Notes: generated from the sequence alone by a model not told the origin. A DNA stretch of 64,000 nt from Euptelea pleiosperma (GCA_035048495.1 CM068541.1:2425929-2489928); one strand, 5' to 3'. Shown: positions 34,101 to 49,700, numbered from the stretch's first letter. Made by a program: numbers and translations.

Positions 34101-37100
34101 TAGGAGTCTCCCAATTCAGAGTCACGCTGTTTCATAGCACTTAAAATGATTGGTTTCTTCGTTTAGGCTCCACTTCCCTCACACTTCAACATTATTATGA
34201 TATCTAGTTGTCTAGAACATTATTTAGTTAATCCTAAGAACTCTTGTAACCTAATGCTAGAACTGTCAAGGCTACTTGTTGAACAATCACTACTTAATTA
34301 GGCAAGGTCAAAGCTTAGTGAACTTATCCAACTGGTGGTGTGGTCCCAACAATAACATATGACAGTTAATAATGGAGGCTGTAACTACCAGAGTGGCTTT
34401 AACGAATCATTGTTACCATGTAAACCCATGCCATGTTTATTGAAGATCACTAAGACATATTAGCTAGAGCCATGAATAAATCAGCACCTGGCAGCTGCAT
34501 ATATCGAATGGTGCATCATCTTCCAAAGCTTTATCCAAGGGAACCTGAGATCCATCATATACACAACAAAATTACATACTTGTACTGATGTATTAAAATG
34601 AAGTACAAAAATATAAAGGGGACAAAAAAATCCCCTCCATGAAATGCACAACATTAAGGGTTTGACTGAGTAATAAGAACAAAAGAAAAAAGGATAGCAG
34701 TCATTCCCCAGAATTTCTCAGTTGATACTGTAACCATTATAAAAGACAGTTTATCCCCATAATACAACTAGTATAACTGATAACTGCAGTTACCTCAAAA
34801 CAATCTCCGCAGATGAGGCGTGCAGGAAATGTGAACTTTTTACGACGTTGATGATGGTCTGCATCGCCATTGTAGCGTGTCCGGCAGTCTTCTATCTGTG
34901 AATAATTGTTGAAGATGATGAATAGTGGGTTAACAACCACGATACATCTGCCAGCAGATATAGCTAATCATTATGCTGGAAAGAGACTACTATGTCATGC
35001 ACTAGTTTGTACTTAAACACCAGATGCTGAAAGAACCAATATATTACGTGGCAATTTATGGGAATTTAGCAGTTATGGACCTTGTGGCTGATAGATTGGA
35101 GGGAACAAAAACAAATTTTCTCATGACGGCAAAAGAAGAATCAAAGGGTGGTCCACTAGAAGTAAACATGCTAAGGTGAAAATGGGCCTTGGAATTATAA
35201 GAATTCAATGTTTTCAAATTCTTTACCTTTGCCAAGTAAAAATCAAAGTCCTTGATAAGGTTCTATGTGCTTAGATTTTGAGGTTAAGTTTTAGGATTCA
35301 TGGTTAGGAACAGAGAGAGCTCTAGCTTTTGGTTTGGGCCAAGTATCAAAAGCTTAATCAGGTAACCAAGAAACCTGACTAGACAAGTTGACTCTTACAA
35401 GACTAGGGTTTAATTATAGGTACCAATTGTCTGTGGTTCTGCCACAATAATAGATTAATTTGAGCTTACTTCATGGTTCCACCAGGGCAATCCTTTCCCC
35501 AGAAAATGAAGTGAAGTATGTCATGGCAAAAATTGGAGTCTTATCTCGTGTGAAGCACTACTTGGTAAGATGGATTTAACAATTATTTGTGCTCAGTGTA
35601 ATTTATGGAACTAAATATGGAGACTATTACTGGATGATTTGACTCTTCTGCCAGACATTATTTAGGTGGTTTAGAAAAACTTCAGAATCCATGAAATTAA
35701 AGGGAAGAAAATATAACTGCAAAATTTGGGTTAACCAGGCAGCTCTCCCGTTTTGTATGTGGCTTGTTTCTTGGTTCTCGCGCAATAAATGTTTGACCCA
35801 AAAAGGAATAATTTACAAATACAAAAAATGACCATGAGTGACACATAAGACGTGACAAACAATAACTAATTTGTTTCCTCTTTTCTTTTCACAGGAGAAA
35901 TCCAATATTTATAGCCTCTTGAGAAAGACACAACATATTCAGAAAATTCCACCAAATGAAGACAATACCAAAGGAAAAGAGAGGAGCATTTTAGCACTTT
36001 ACCGAGCCTTCAGCTATATCAATACCAACATAATATCCAACCTTCGCCTTGTCCCATTTGATCAAATCACCTCCCTGGATGAAAACAAATGTGAACCGGG
36101 AAACTAGTACAGACCAAAAAAGCCATAAATATCTTAACAATTCTAGAAAGGCCAATATGCCGAATAAATAGAACCATGAATGCAATATTTGTAGGAACCA
36201 GTTACCAGTTACACCAAAATAAATAATAATAATTCTTGGGTTTGAAGTAAACACGCATACCATCAAGCTATGTAACATGACACAGACAAGTGTATCGGTG
36301 TCCGATACGGATATGAGGTGTCTAACACGATGCCTTTAAGAAGCCCAACATCCAGACACTGTCCATACATATGTCTTGCAATATTATATTTAAGTTATAA
36401 TCAGAAGTTTTTTTATGAAAAGTAAAAGGAAACATTTCTATACGCCACGCAGATACAATAGCATAATAACTATAAGTAGATTTATAAGAGGGAAGACTAT
36501 CAAACAACTATAGCTGTGTTTAACAGCTTACAAAGTACCGTATGGAAAATGTAACACACAATTTTAGAAATGACTTATTTAATAAAATTTATTAAAATAA
36601 AGGGTGACACTGGTTCACATGTCAAGATGTGTCGACTTTGTGTATCCATGTGTCGGCCTGTTAGACACAGCAAAAAAAAAAACCTAAAAGTGCTGTGTCC
36701 TTGTTGCATTGCTATTAAGACATGTCAAACTACAAGTGTAAAACATATATAGGAATCAATATGTCATATACCTTCCCACAAGCAAGATCTAGAACAGCAT
36801 CTCCTCGGCGAGCATAAAGCTGAATTAGAACACTTTTGATCTGTTCAATGTGAAAATTGAAAAAATAAGAATCCAGTGATATATATTATAAAAAACAAAA
36901 AAGATATCTACTAGGTTGAACAAATTTTTGCTTTTATCACTAAACTTGAACAGGAAAGAATATTGTTCCGGAGTGGAACTATTTGATAAAATGGAGAGCT
37001 ACAGAGGAGTATTAGTTCCATGGGAAGAAGAAAAATAATCCCTTATTCTTGTGAAAGAAGGCTCTAGGAACACGGTTGTCAAATAAGAAAAGGGTAGTAT

Positions 37101-38493
37101 CAACCACAATAAGGCGTATATGTAAGACAATGTTTAGTCATTTCTATTTAGTGAATGGATTTAACTTCAACTATGAGTGGTCCCTACAATATTTAAACAA
37201 CGTTAATAAATTGAAAGTCTAGTGGAGACACTTTTAGTGAGCTCCACCCGACCCCATTTAGAAAGATAGCCTTCCTATATCGCTCTAGCTTCATCTCAGA
37301 CACTCCACTATTTGGTCCCATATAAGCAATAGATTGCTAGATAGTCCCCACAAAAAGACCAACCTGAGTTGTACACCAACTCTGATACATTACCCGATCT
37401 CTTCAGTAGTCCAACCAAGATCACCTCACTTTTGTTTGGATTGAGCACTTTGTGGGTGTGCCTTCTTCAGCGTCTTTTTGTTTTGTGCTTTTTCTTCTTG
37501 TTGTCTTTTTCTTACTTGCCTTGGTAGGCTTTCTCAGCCTCCAAGCTCTCTAATAAATTTTTCTTTACCTCTCAGAAAAAAAAACCTTGAGAAAGAGAAA
37601 GAGAGGCCTTAAAAAAGAATTAGGATATCCACAAACAGCAAGTGAGAAATAGAAGTCTTTGCAATTCAAAACTCAATTGAACCACCCAACTTTCTGGGTC
37701 AGCTACACGACCTTTCTGCCATTCCACTCTTCCACTAAATCACGCTTCCTTCAAATCTTTCCTCGCAGCCATAATCCATGACCTTTTCAGACTTCACCTT
37801 GTCATCTTAGACCTTTCAACCTGTACCTAATTGCATCGTTTTACTAGAACCATTAGTGGTTCGCATGATTCATGCTGAAACCATTCCAGTCGATTATGGC
37901 TACTCATGTTTCCTTCTGTGTGCTCATTTCCCAATTGTGTCTTTCCTAGTCTTTCCACTAATTCATCTCAGCAGCACCCGTTCTATCAACACATTGTTTC
38001 TTCGGAAGTTCATTTAACAAAATAATCCCTAGGCACTTTCAATTGAAAAAAATTCGCAACTGAGTAGGGGGAAAAGCCCCTCTATAGCTCAGCCCCAAAG
38101 AATAAAAAATAGATGGAATTTTTGCATGAGAAGATGAAAACAAAAGATACCCAATTATTCAGTTTCTTCAAATGGATGATTGGACTCGATTCTCGCTCTT
38201 CCAGAGTCTGATTCGTCCTTGCACTGTAGTGGTCAGCCACTCTTCGCGCCAAATTCCTGGTACTATCGTCTTCCAGAAACTGTGTAACGCCTGAGAAAAA
38301 AGAAAAAGCTAAACCCAATAAACTCTAGAATCCAACTGCCATATTTAACGAATTAGCCCAAAAAATTAAGAATCCATAAAAGGTTCGTAAAAACTTTCAA
38401 TCTGAATAAAGAAATACCGATTGGATCTAATCTGGGCCTCGATTGAGGTGGACCCACAGAGGTTGAAGCAGATTCTTCGTATCCCCGCTTCAT
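28154..38493 (-). CDS. mRNA cap guanine-N7 methyltransferase
   Basis: Transfers a methyl group from S-adenosylmethionine to N7 of the mRNA cap guanine in the nucleus. Thirteen exons, in coding order: 38418-38493, 38151-38290, 36772-36840, 36003-36074, 34794-34895, 34488-34544, 33466-33604, 31915-31979, 31777-31827, 29779-29841, 29105-29228, 28783-28844, 28154-28255. All junctions are GT-AG, the phases close, and the protein is 373 residues, close to the roughly 370 of Arabidopsis cap methyltransferase 1. Visible blocks: start MKRGYEESAS; motif I VLDLACGKGGD (about 88-98), binding S-adenosylmethionine; GYYVGIDIAEGS; DHHQRRKKF; FAMHYSW (173-179); LRPGGTFIGTMPDAN; SSPFGIKYQFHLE; and the C-terminal DEWEVAYLYLAFVLRK. 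All key blocks are intact. Introns are TE-rich (solo LTR in intron 9, tandem duplication in intron 7, a 470-bp element in intron 3). Confidence 0.96.
30371..31286 (-). mobile_element. Solo LTR in intron 9 of the cap methyltransferase gene
   Basis: The 916-bp element starts TGTTGG and ends CTAACA, that is TG...CA with a short inverted repeat. Identical six-base flanks GATCTA stand at 30365-30370 and 31287-31292. No internal region, primer site or protease/RT text is present, so it is a solo LTR left by recombination. On the minus strand it has AGTCCCACATTGCTTGGGAG followed by GAGTATATAAGG, a typical plant LTR promoter layout, which is why I give that strand. Copia or gypsy class cannot be decided. 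Confidence 0.85.
31519..31732. repeat. Inverted-repeat element in the same intron
   Basis: CATGGTTTTACGTTTCAGTC at about 31521 pairs with GAGACTGAAAACCATG near 31713; inside, GACCAAGTTGACTTGGGCTA pairs with GGGCGAGTCAACTTGGTC. About 215 bp, non-coding, probably a MITE. Confidence 0.55.
32530..33126. repeat. Tandem duplication, period 297 bp, in intron 7
   Basis: GGTCAATGGATTTCATGAGT at 32541 recurs at 32838, and the two units stay nearly identical through GTCCAGTAGTCTTGGGATGG and GTAGTATCCACCACAGTATG to GACCAAATTAAAA. The differences are a few substitutions and changes in A-run length. Each unit carries a similar open frame of about 77-79 codons that begins inside the repeat; nothing supports it as coding. 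A recent local duplication inside an intron. Confidence 0.9.
36278..36745. mobile_element. Non-autonomous element, copy A, filling intron 3
   Basis: It shares several blocks with 62262-62720 in opposite orientation, for example AGTAGATTTATAAGAGG, ACTATCAAACAACTA, GTATGGAAAATGTAACACAC and TTATTAAAATAAAGG. The outer parts are rich in GTGTC/GACAC words (GTGTCCGATACGG, ATGTGTCGGCCTGTTAGACA). It takes up most of the 697-bp intron 36075-36771. No coding. The class is not determined. Confidence 0.65.
37430..37590 (+). mobile_element. Probable LINE 3' end in intron 2
   Basis: T-rich sequence (GTCTTTTTGTTTTGTGCTTT, CTTGCCTTGGTAGGCTTTCT) ends TTTACCTCTCAGAAAAAAAA. It resembles the 3' ends of the other LINEs in this window, which end in a CCT(T/A)ATCAAAAA-type tail. 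No RT text survives and no clear target duplication was seen. Confidence 0.4.
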
Positions 38494-38728
38494 TCTCGAC
38501 GAAAGAAAACTAAAAAAAGGGGGATTTGATATAATACCCTTTTTGGCTTAATCTGTACTTCTGCAGTACCGGTGAGAATTCTAAGTTGGAAGAGACAGAA
38601 ACAGAGAGAGAGAGAGAGGAAGCTGGTTGAGGAAGAAATCTAAGTTGGATTTGAGACAGAGACAATAAAAAGAGGGAAAAAGAATAACAAAAACCCAAAA
38701 AGTAAAAGAGAAGAGGTGCAGGAGTTTG

Positions 38729-38737
38729 CTTATATAA
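38729..38737 (-). promoter_or_regulatory. Probable TATA box of the cap methyltransferase gene
   Basis: TTTATATAAG on the minus strand lies about 240 bases before the ATG at 38493. The resulting leader of about 210 bases would include the (CT)n run at 38602-38620 as read on the coding strand. Confidence 0.5.
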
Positions 38738-38769
38738 AGAGGGAAACATATGCCGCGGAGCACCAAGCT

Positions 38770-39690
38770 TTAAAGATCCGCTGCAGCAAAGGATCGATGG
38801 AACATTGGAAACTCTCTTTGCGTGACACGTGTTCAGAACATCACAATCCCTTAAACACACTTTCGATTATTTTGTTAGGGCTGCCATTGCATCGATCAGG
38901 GATAATCTTAAACCGATCTAATAGCTTATCGGATCATGATTCTAAATCCAAACCCAACAATGGACACAATACTTCAATCTCAACCCAATCTTATAAGCTT
39001 TGCATCAACACTTTGTGATGTTTTCCTGTAAACAGGACACGTACTCCTAAAATTATTCCCGCTTAATTTAAAGGTTACCTTTTAATCAAGAGTTTAATTC
39101 AGGTTCGACGGTTAGATTTCAGCCACACTCAATCCCCCTCATTTATTTGGTCACTCCCACTCGTTTGACCCATATGCACAACATATTGAAAATTTGAATT
39201 GAATTTTAGCGCCGTTATTTTCAATTATTTTCTCGTGTTTCCATTTTTGCTCATGTGCGTTACAATCTGTTAATAGTAACGCCCCCAGTCCTTTATATCG
39301 TTTGAGTGCCAAAGGCATCCAATTTTTGCAAACGCTTTTGCCGGAGAGAGTGCCATTTACTAGTGTCACATAAAAGAGGGATGAAAATCTCGATTAATAT
39401 CACAAAGCACCATTTGTGACCATACGCCTTTTTGCCACTTTTTTTCTAAAAATTACTCATATAATTTAATATTTACTAAATTATTCAATAGACATTTTAT
39501 TCTTTTAAAATATTTTAATGGTAATTCAAGTATATAACAATGCAATGTAATGGTAACAAAAATTTTATAACTACCCACTGAATTACCACAATTTTCAAAA
39601 TTGTCATTTAACTCTTAAAATATCAAACCTTCAACGAGTGCCTTTAGATTTCCAACTTGCAAAAAGCACCCCTCCATAATCTTCCAAAAT
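38770..39690. other. Intergenic, no gene seen
   Basis: Upstream of the cap methyltransferase promoter. Contains CGTGACACGTGTTCAG near 38820 (an ACACGTG core) but no recognisable gene. Confidence 0.35.
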
Positions 39691-40142
39691 TAGGGTTGTC
39701 AATGGATATCATTCAAATCAAATATAAGCATATTTGAATTCAAATAAAAAATATCTGTTGTACGAATTCGATTTGAAACCCAACAGATATTTTGAATCAA
39801 TATTCGAATTCGATTAACTTATCTAATATTCTGACAATATTTGATTCAAGCGCTAAGTAAATTGGTTTTAAATAATATTCGATAAGGTTAACCTTTTGGA
39901 GTATTCCATAAGGTGCTATATTGGCACAAACTTATTGGATTGGAGTTTAAAATCAATTATATATATAATATAATTATTATATTTATATAATATAACGAAT
40001 TGGGTATTATCGAAACGGATATATCAATATTTGAATTCGCCTCCAAAAAGTATTTGAATATAAAAAATTATAAGAATCCTATATTCAATATCGATGATAA
40101 CAAATTCGGATTCAAAGTTTCGACTATCTATTGACACCCCTA
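39691..40142. repeat. hAT-type MITE with 8-bp target duplication
   Basis: The left end TAGGGTTGTCAATGGATAT pairs with the right end ATCTATTGACACCCCTA. The flanks are TCCAAAAT at 39683-39690 and TCCAAAAC at 40143-40150, 7 of 8 identical, which is the duplication length of hAT elements. The interior is AT-rich with repeated (GA)ATTCGAAT-like words. The terminal bases match those of the 3.7-kb element at 46917-50652. Confidence 0.85.
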
Positions 40143-40404
40143 TCCAAAACTCTCTCTTAATATGCTGAAATTTCAATTTTTTCAATTTTTCCCAAAACTG
40201 ATCATAAAAATTCGGCACATAAAAACATTTTGGTCACTATAGGCTCTTTCTGTCAAAAAAAAAAAACCATTCTTTTTTTAATTGCACACATTTCCCCTAG
40301 TGTATAGAACTTAAACTTGATCGTCGTGTGCTTCACGAGTGTCCATCGCTAGTATTTTATGTGTAATTTAGTAAAACCCCTGTTCATGGAAGGGAGTGAT
40401 CTAC

Positions 40405-40640
40405 TCTCAAGTTTCAAGACGATCGCGTCGAAGTCCTCAATCTCACTAATGTTGGCCTCATCGATAACTTACAATTCGATCATCTCATGGCCTTGCAAAA
40501 TCTCTGCCAACTCTTCTTAAGTGGGAATTTTGTTCTCTGGCACCGATCTCTCCCACACCAGACCTTCTCTTCCCTGCAACTCGAGACCCTCGATTTGTCT
40601 TCCAATAATTTTTTCACAGCCTCGTCGGATGAGTCTAGCA
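40405..40640 (+). pseudogene. Fragment of a BRI1-like LRR receptor kinase
   Basis: An open stretch translates to LKFQDDRVEVLNLTNVGLID, then DHLMALQNLCQLFLSGN and LQLETLDLSSNNFFTAS. These are N-terminal leucine-rich repeats of the brassinosteroid-receptor type (the pattern VxxLNLTNxGLxGxL...LxxLxLSGN...LETLDLSSN). There is no start codon, signal peptide, rest of the LRR array or kinase domain nearby; the sequence breaks into unrelated DNA on both sides. A relic of roughly 75 codons. Confidence 0.7.
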
Positions 40641-40967
40641 TTTGCTGGAGAGTTGAGGGGAAGGGGCCATGAGTGCATGTGTGCAGTATGAGGAATAAGG
40701 TTCATTTAGATGATGGACCTCAGCTCCATCAGATATCACTTCCTTTTCATTCCATTATTCAGTGAGATCTTGGGATTTTGCTTAGGTCTAGTAGAAGTTT
40801 TTTTTTTAATCTTGGAGCTGCATCCCATATGTTATTCTACGATAAGGGTATCTGTTTTTTTTTTTACAAATTAGAATAATACCAAAATAAAAGTGCTTAA
40901 CAAATCCAACCATGTGTCTGTTGGGGTTAAATAATGCCCCTCTCTAAGGGTGCGGTACTGGTCCGTA

Positions 40968-41110
40968 GGTGCGAAGTCGATCGCCATTAGAGTTAAAGGC
41001 TCATGAGATCGAATCGCGGAATGGGCCCGCGGGTGCGAGGTCGATTGCCGTTGGGGGTCACGGGATCGAATCGTGGAGCCCCGCAGGGTGTGACGTCGAT
41101 CGCGGTATAA
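40968..41110. repeat. GC-rich triple repeat, period about 57-62 bp
   Basis: GGTGCGAAGTCGATCGCC (40968), GGGTGCGAGGTCGATTGCC (about 41030) and GGGTGTGACGTCGATCGC (about 41087) are three diverged copies. Each of the first two is followed by GAGATCGAATCGCGG or GGGATCGAATCGTGG. It is far more GC- and CpG-rich than the flanks. Confidence 0.65.
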
Positions 41111-41425
41111 AGGCTAAAGTTTGTCCTCTCCTGACAAGATATCTTTTTGGGAGGAATGACGGCTTGAGGCCTAGTAAAGATCCTAACAGTGTCTTCATGG
41201 TGGTTGTATCAGAAATTAATTGATCTTGTTGATTTATACCACGTCACAAGGATTATACGTGGTATGACATTTGGTTAATATGAAATCAAACAAGGCATTC
41301 TCTCTGCTCACAGTGGCATACCCAGAAAAAAAAAATAAGTGTTATCGGATTTGAACCAATGACTTACTCCTTAACGTGTCTTGACTCTTGTTTTTGATAT
41401 TGATGATGATAACTGGTGAGTCAAA

Positions 41426-44671
<3,246 letters not shown>

Positions 44672-45700
44672 TGCTGAAGTGAATGAAAAACTTTGAGAAG
44701 TTCAGTAGTTGTTTTATAGGTGTACTAGAAGAGAAGAAGGGATGTCTTGGTTGTGAAGGTGAAGAAAATATGGTTGAAGAAGAGTTGGGCAACAGCGACC
44801 CTTGTTTCTTCTCTTGTCTAAAAAAGGGGTTTGGGTATCTATATCTTTGCTTTGTGTACACGTTAGAGAGACCTCTTACAGGGATGGATGGAGGGGAGGC
44901 GTTGGATATAAGCAGCAAGTTTAAACTGAGTGATGGGGGGAATCAGGATTCAGGAGGACGTTGGGGATGGATCTATTCCACATCAGTTACCGACCACTTT
45001 ACTCGCTAGTTTTTTGCACGTCGCTTTGTAGGGATTTGCAATTTGTCGGATTTGCTTACACATTACTGAAGATTAGAAGCTTAAAAGCAGCAAGAAGCTA
45101 GCTTTTTGTTGTTTTTAAGCACTTATTGAAAAACTATACATTCGGTGAAACCAAAAAAGAACTTCTAAAAAGCTCGATAAGCTCACAAATTGCCATGAGA
45201 ACAGATTCTGTTTAATTGCTTTTGCAGGAAACCATTCGTAAAAATAAAAAAAATTTTGCGAGTTTATCCTCAATTTTTTTGTAATACCAAAATTTATTTT
45301 TGCCACAAAAAACACTTTTTTAACAAACACCGTAAGAAATGCTTTTTAAGAAGAAAAAAAAATTTCGGTGTATGATTACCAAACCGCCAAACCAGCTAAA
45401 CTCAAGCACTTTACATGTAAGTGATATTGGGTAAGCACTTTAGCTAACGCGTAGCTTATATGCACTTCGGCGTTATATAGAGGATGATAATCGCCACTCT
45501 TGTAACAACAAAATAGGTGTTACTTCATTAGATATAAACTTCATGCTTCCTTACCCCTCCCCTGTACACCTATAGGATTTGCCTGTCTGAATGATCCAAA
45601 GATTTGATCATTGAATTTTCTGTGGATCATACAGAACAAATGATCCAAAAGAATCAACCATCAGATGGTGGATCAGCTCATTTTAGATCTCACAAGGTCA
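44672..45700. other. Beta-glucosidase upstream region, no gene seen
   Basis: A possible minus-strand TATA-like GATATAGATA lies about 170 bases before the start codon. Further out, 45060-45420 is rich in AAGCTT/AGCTCGATAAGCTC words typical of small DNA transposons, but no clean ends were found. Confidence 0.4.
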
Positions 45701-46060
45701 TTGACTGGACAGTCAGGACCATCTGTAACCATGAGGACAGTCGAGCCTTGGGGAAAGCTGAATTTTCACACAGTTCGCCAGTAGACAACACGTGGCACTC
45801 TCTTTGTGCACCTACACACCAAAACTCAGCGTGATTGGTGATTTCTTGCCATTGGATTTGAGATTTTTTTTCATGGGCTTAGAACTCATCCACAGGCCTT
45901 GTTCAAGAAGCCCATGATGAAAAAATGTTCAAAACCATTAGCTAGAAATCACCAATAATGCTAATTTTTGGTGTAGGTTCAACATGGGAGGGGCCAAAAC
46001 ATTCATAGTGTCAGTGGGCCCCAAGCCTCCCCCACGTGTATCCCAGCAATGTTTGCAGAC
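45700..46060. repeat. Foldback element related to the G-box family
   Basis: AACACGTGGCACTCTC near 45788 and CACCAAAACTCAGCGTGATT near 45820 pair with AATGCTAATTTTTGGTG near 45956; GATTTCTTGCCATTGGATTT pairs with AATCCAATGG-type sequence around 45935. Same family type as 23035-23300. Confidence 0.5.
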
Positions 46061-46747
46061 TAGTATTTTGACTATTTTCCCACCAATTAACTGGCTCTGC
46101 CTGTACATGCCACGCCACCTGTTCATTACTAATCGAGCCACTATTATTAGTGGATCGGATCCAGCCTTCCTCCCACTCACAAGTACACATATGGAAGATA
46201 ACCAAACATTCCCTAATGGGGCTCACCCCAAGCTGTGGGGAGAGCCCCACAAATCACATAAATGGAAGCACACTCGTACACTGCAACAAGGCTCAACGGG
46301 ACAAACAAGTACAGTAAGCTTAATAACTGCCTTACTGTGGAGACAGGAATACTAGCTCATACATAGCTCTTGCGTCCCTTAAAAGCTGAAGTTTCTGTCC
46401 CATGGATTGCAGCAAAGTGAACAGTTAATGCAAAACAAATTCAAGATCCAAAAAGTCACACACGGCCCACCAGAAACAGAATTTCCTTCATTATCTTACA
46501 CATTCCATATTTGTTGTGATCAGACCTGGAGAATTTGATGACTCAGCCAAGACGGGTTTTGGCATGCCAATACATATGTTCAGGAAAGAGCTGCCATGTC
46601 CCATTTCAGAATCAGCTTCCTTGTCTTGATTCTAACATCATTTTCAAACTCTTCACTTTGATCAATGCTAAGGTGGTGGCTCTCTCAGTCCACACCTATG
46701 CAGAACAACGTATCAAATGACTCCAAATACTGAAAATAAAGAGTTGG

Positions 46748-49700
46748 TTAAACCGATCCCTTCCTGCCAAAAAATATCCTATTTATGACATCAACGGGTA
46801 ATGCATAAGCTGGATCTATGGCTTTTATTCCCGGATATTCAAGAAGCGATAGTCCTGCATTAACACAAATAAGACAATAAGAAAATACGAGACAAACAAA
46901 TAGATTAAGCCCTGAATAGGGCTGTCAATGAGCTGAGCCTGGTTGGTGCACCCACAAGCTCAGCTTGCCCTGAGCTCAGTTGAGCAGTTTGCGACCTGAG
47001 CCTGAGCTTCAAATCAGGCTCATTTAACTAAATGAGCCTCAACCGAGCTAGGGTGGGCTCAGCTTGGTTCAAGCTCAGCCCGTTAATCCAAAATATAATG
47101 CTTTTACATTTTATACCTCCTATAAACAGTAAAACCCTGTTGGTTTGTTTTAATTTCAAAATAACTGATTATTGGTTTTAGCAACATGCGACTCCCCAAC
47201 AGTTCTTTTGTTTAAAATATTTCCATTGATGACAGAACCATTTTATATATAAAATTTTAAAGGATTTTTTTTACCATTGTGAAAGGTGAATACACAGCCG
47301 TTGAGTTGAAATCATTACGTTAATATTTTAAATGTTGGAAATTTATTCACCTAAGGTGTATCTAGAGTGTATATAATTTCTTCCTCCACTTTTATGAAAT
47401 ACATGAGATCCCTATTCTCCTAAAAATCTCTCATATTCATCTATTAATTTTTTTACTCTACAAGTGAGCACTCCAAATAAGGTTTTTCTTTTAGGGAAGG
47501 TCAAGTCCGTCGGCTGGATTGTATCCTGGAGATGTTTTTGTTAGAACCCGTTCTACAGTTAGAGGGGACTATAAAAGTCTTGAAGATTTTATTTTTTGAT
47601 AAGGTAAAATTTTTATAAAGAGACTCAAAGAACTACTACAACACATCAAAATGGGAGGTTGAGAGAACCTCCACACAACAACGGAACCACACAACAAATT
47701 CCCATCTGAAGACCAAGTCCTCAAAGGCTAGCCCTTTACGTTCAATGAACAACTTAGACCAAGAAAATAGAAAACCCTTTATGGTTAACACAATATTAAA
47801 GCAGGATGCTTACTTCCCATCGAAGACCCTTCTATTCCTCTCCTTCCAAAGGCCCCACTATACTGCAAAAGGGAGAAGGCACCAGAGTCTACGGCCACAG
47901 GGCGGAAAACATAAGTACAACCAGCTGCCAATAGTCTGAAGAACAGATGCAGGAAGAACCCAACATATACCAAAGGACCCAAAAAAGATGCTCCACACTT
48001 CCCGGGCTACCCTACAGTGTAACAAAAGATGATTAACTGCTTCCTTGCACATAACACAGTAGTTCACCATCACGTTTTTCCTTCTAATGATATTATCCAC
48101 CATAAGAATCTTCTCCAAGGAAGCGCTCCATATAAAGAACGAAGCGCACCATAAAAGTCTTGAAGATAATGACCACCAGATTGTGCCTTTGAGCCACAAC
48201 AACATTTCTATGGTAATCCTCTTACTTCTACTCCGTAAAAAACCCAAAACATTCCTCTCCCTCTCAAAAGCTCCAGTCTCTATTAATGGTGAAGAAAAGG
48301 AGGCTCTCCCAAAGATCCATGGCAGCTATTAATGGTAAAGAAAAAGAGGCTCTCCCAAAACTCGATGGCACCTATGAATGGCAAAGAAAGGGTATCTCAA
48401 AGCTCAATTGCCACTGCTTATAAAAAGAAAAAGCTTGATGGCCGCTTGAGGTCTAATCTTTTCCTTCCAAATTTCAAAATCTAGGATTAGAGTTAAGATT
48501 AGGCTTTTTATCCATGTTACCTGCTTCAATATGGGTGTCATATCCATACCACATACTTCAATTTTAAGTGTAAACATGGTATCCATATCATATTGGTCCT
48601 ATGTCATTGATGATATTCATTTATTTTATATTAAAAGAAATTTTCTTTTAATTGGGTCCCATCTTTTTTTTTTTGATAGGTGGTCCCATCTTTTTAAACG
48701 TTTTGAGTGGAATGGATATCCGCCAATATTTGTAACTGATTTTTGGAGCGTGATACGATTTAGTGGATTAAACAATCACTAATCATGGTTTTAAATGTTA
48801 TTACTGTTTTGTCCCTTGCCCTTTTATGATTTTTTTTATACTAATTGAATTTATTAAAAGGCAAAACGCCAATCACTAATCACTAATCATGGTTTTAAAT
48901 GTTATTACTGTTTTGTCCCTTGCCCTTTTATGATATTTTTTTTTTACTTATTGAATTTATTAAAAGGCAAAACGCCAAAAGAGAAGCAAACAAACAGCCT
49001 AAGAGGTAGAGATGACCTGCAAAAAGGCTACAACAACAAACCAAACAAAACATCCTAACGCCCTTCTCTAAATACAATCAGCTCCAATCGGAACACAAAA
49101 TCTTCGAAAAAGAGACCACTACACTCTATAAAAGCTTTAGAGCAAAGATACATAAGACCCTTGACGTTGAGAGCAACATCTTCCTTGCCTTTGAAAACTT
49201 TACAATTTTTCTCCTACCAAAGACCCCAACAAATCGCGAATGGGAGAATCCGCATTGTGGGTTACTTTTTTAAGGTTGTTCTCTTCTATTTAGATGAGGT
49301 GAAAAATGAGAAAAAGAAGAAGGCATGAGCATCTTCTTCCTCTTTTGCAGCAGTTATGTTTTATGTTCTCCTCTCTTTTATTTTTTATTTTTTAGGATGA
49401 AAAAACATTGTTGGGTTCACAAGTCCCAACGATTGGTTGTGTCATCTTCGAAGGGACATCACCTTCGTATCCTAGGAGGTGTGCGTCATAAACTTGAAGA
49501 CACCGACGACTATGGCCTAGTGGGGACGATAAACACCTTAAGGACAACGTGTTGAGCATGTGTCTCGGTGTAATTTTTTCAAAAAAGATAAGATTCTTTT
49601 CACTTATTTTATTTTTATTCATAGAGTTTGTTGGAGCCATATAAAGTTTATCATCATCAGTTTTATGGAAAAATTGGTATGTAATTATCTTTTGCTGATT

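Noticed and set aside
38716..39018. A 100-codon plus-strand frame starting in the cap methyltransferase promoter
   Set aside because: It overlaps the leader and TATA region of the opposite gene and has no family resemblance.
41330..41380. GGATTTGAACC, a possible B-box of another SINE or tRNA
   Set aside because: A lone 11-base match without an A-box at the right distance.
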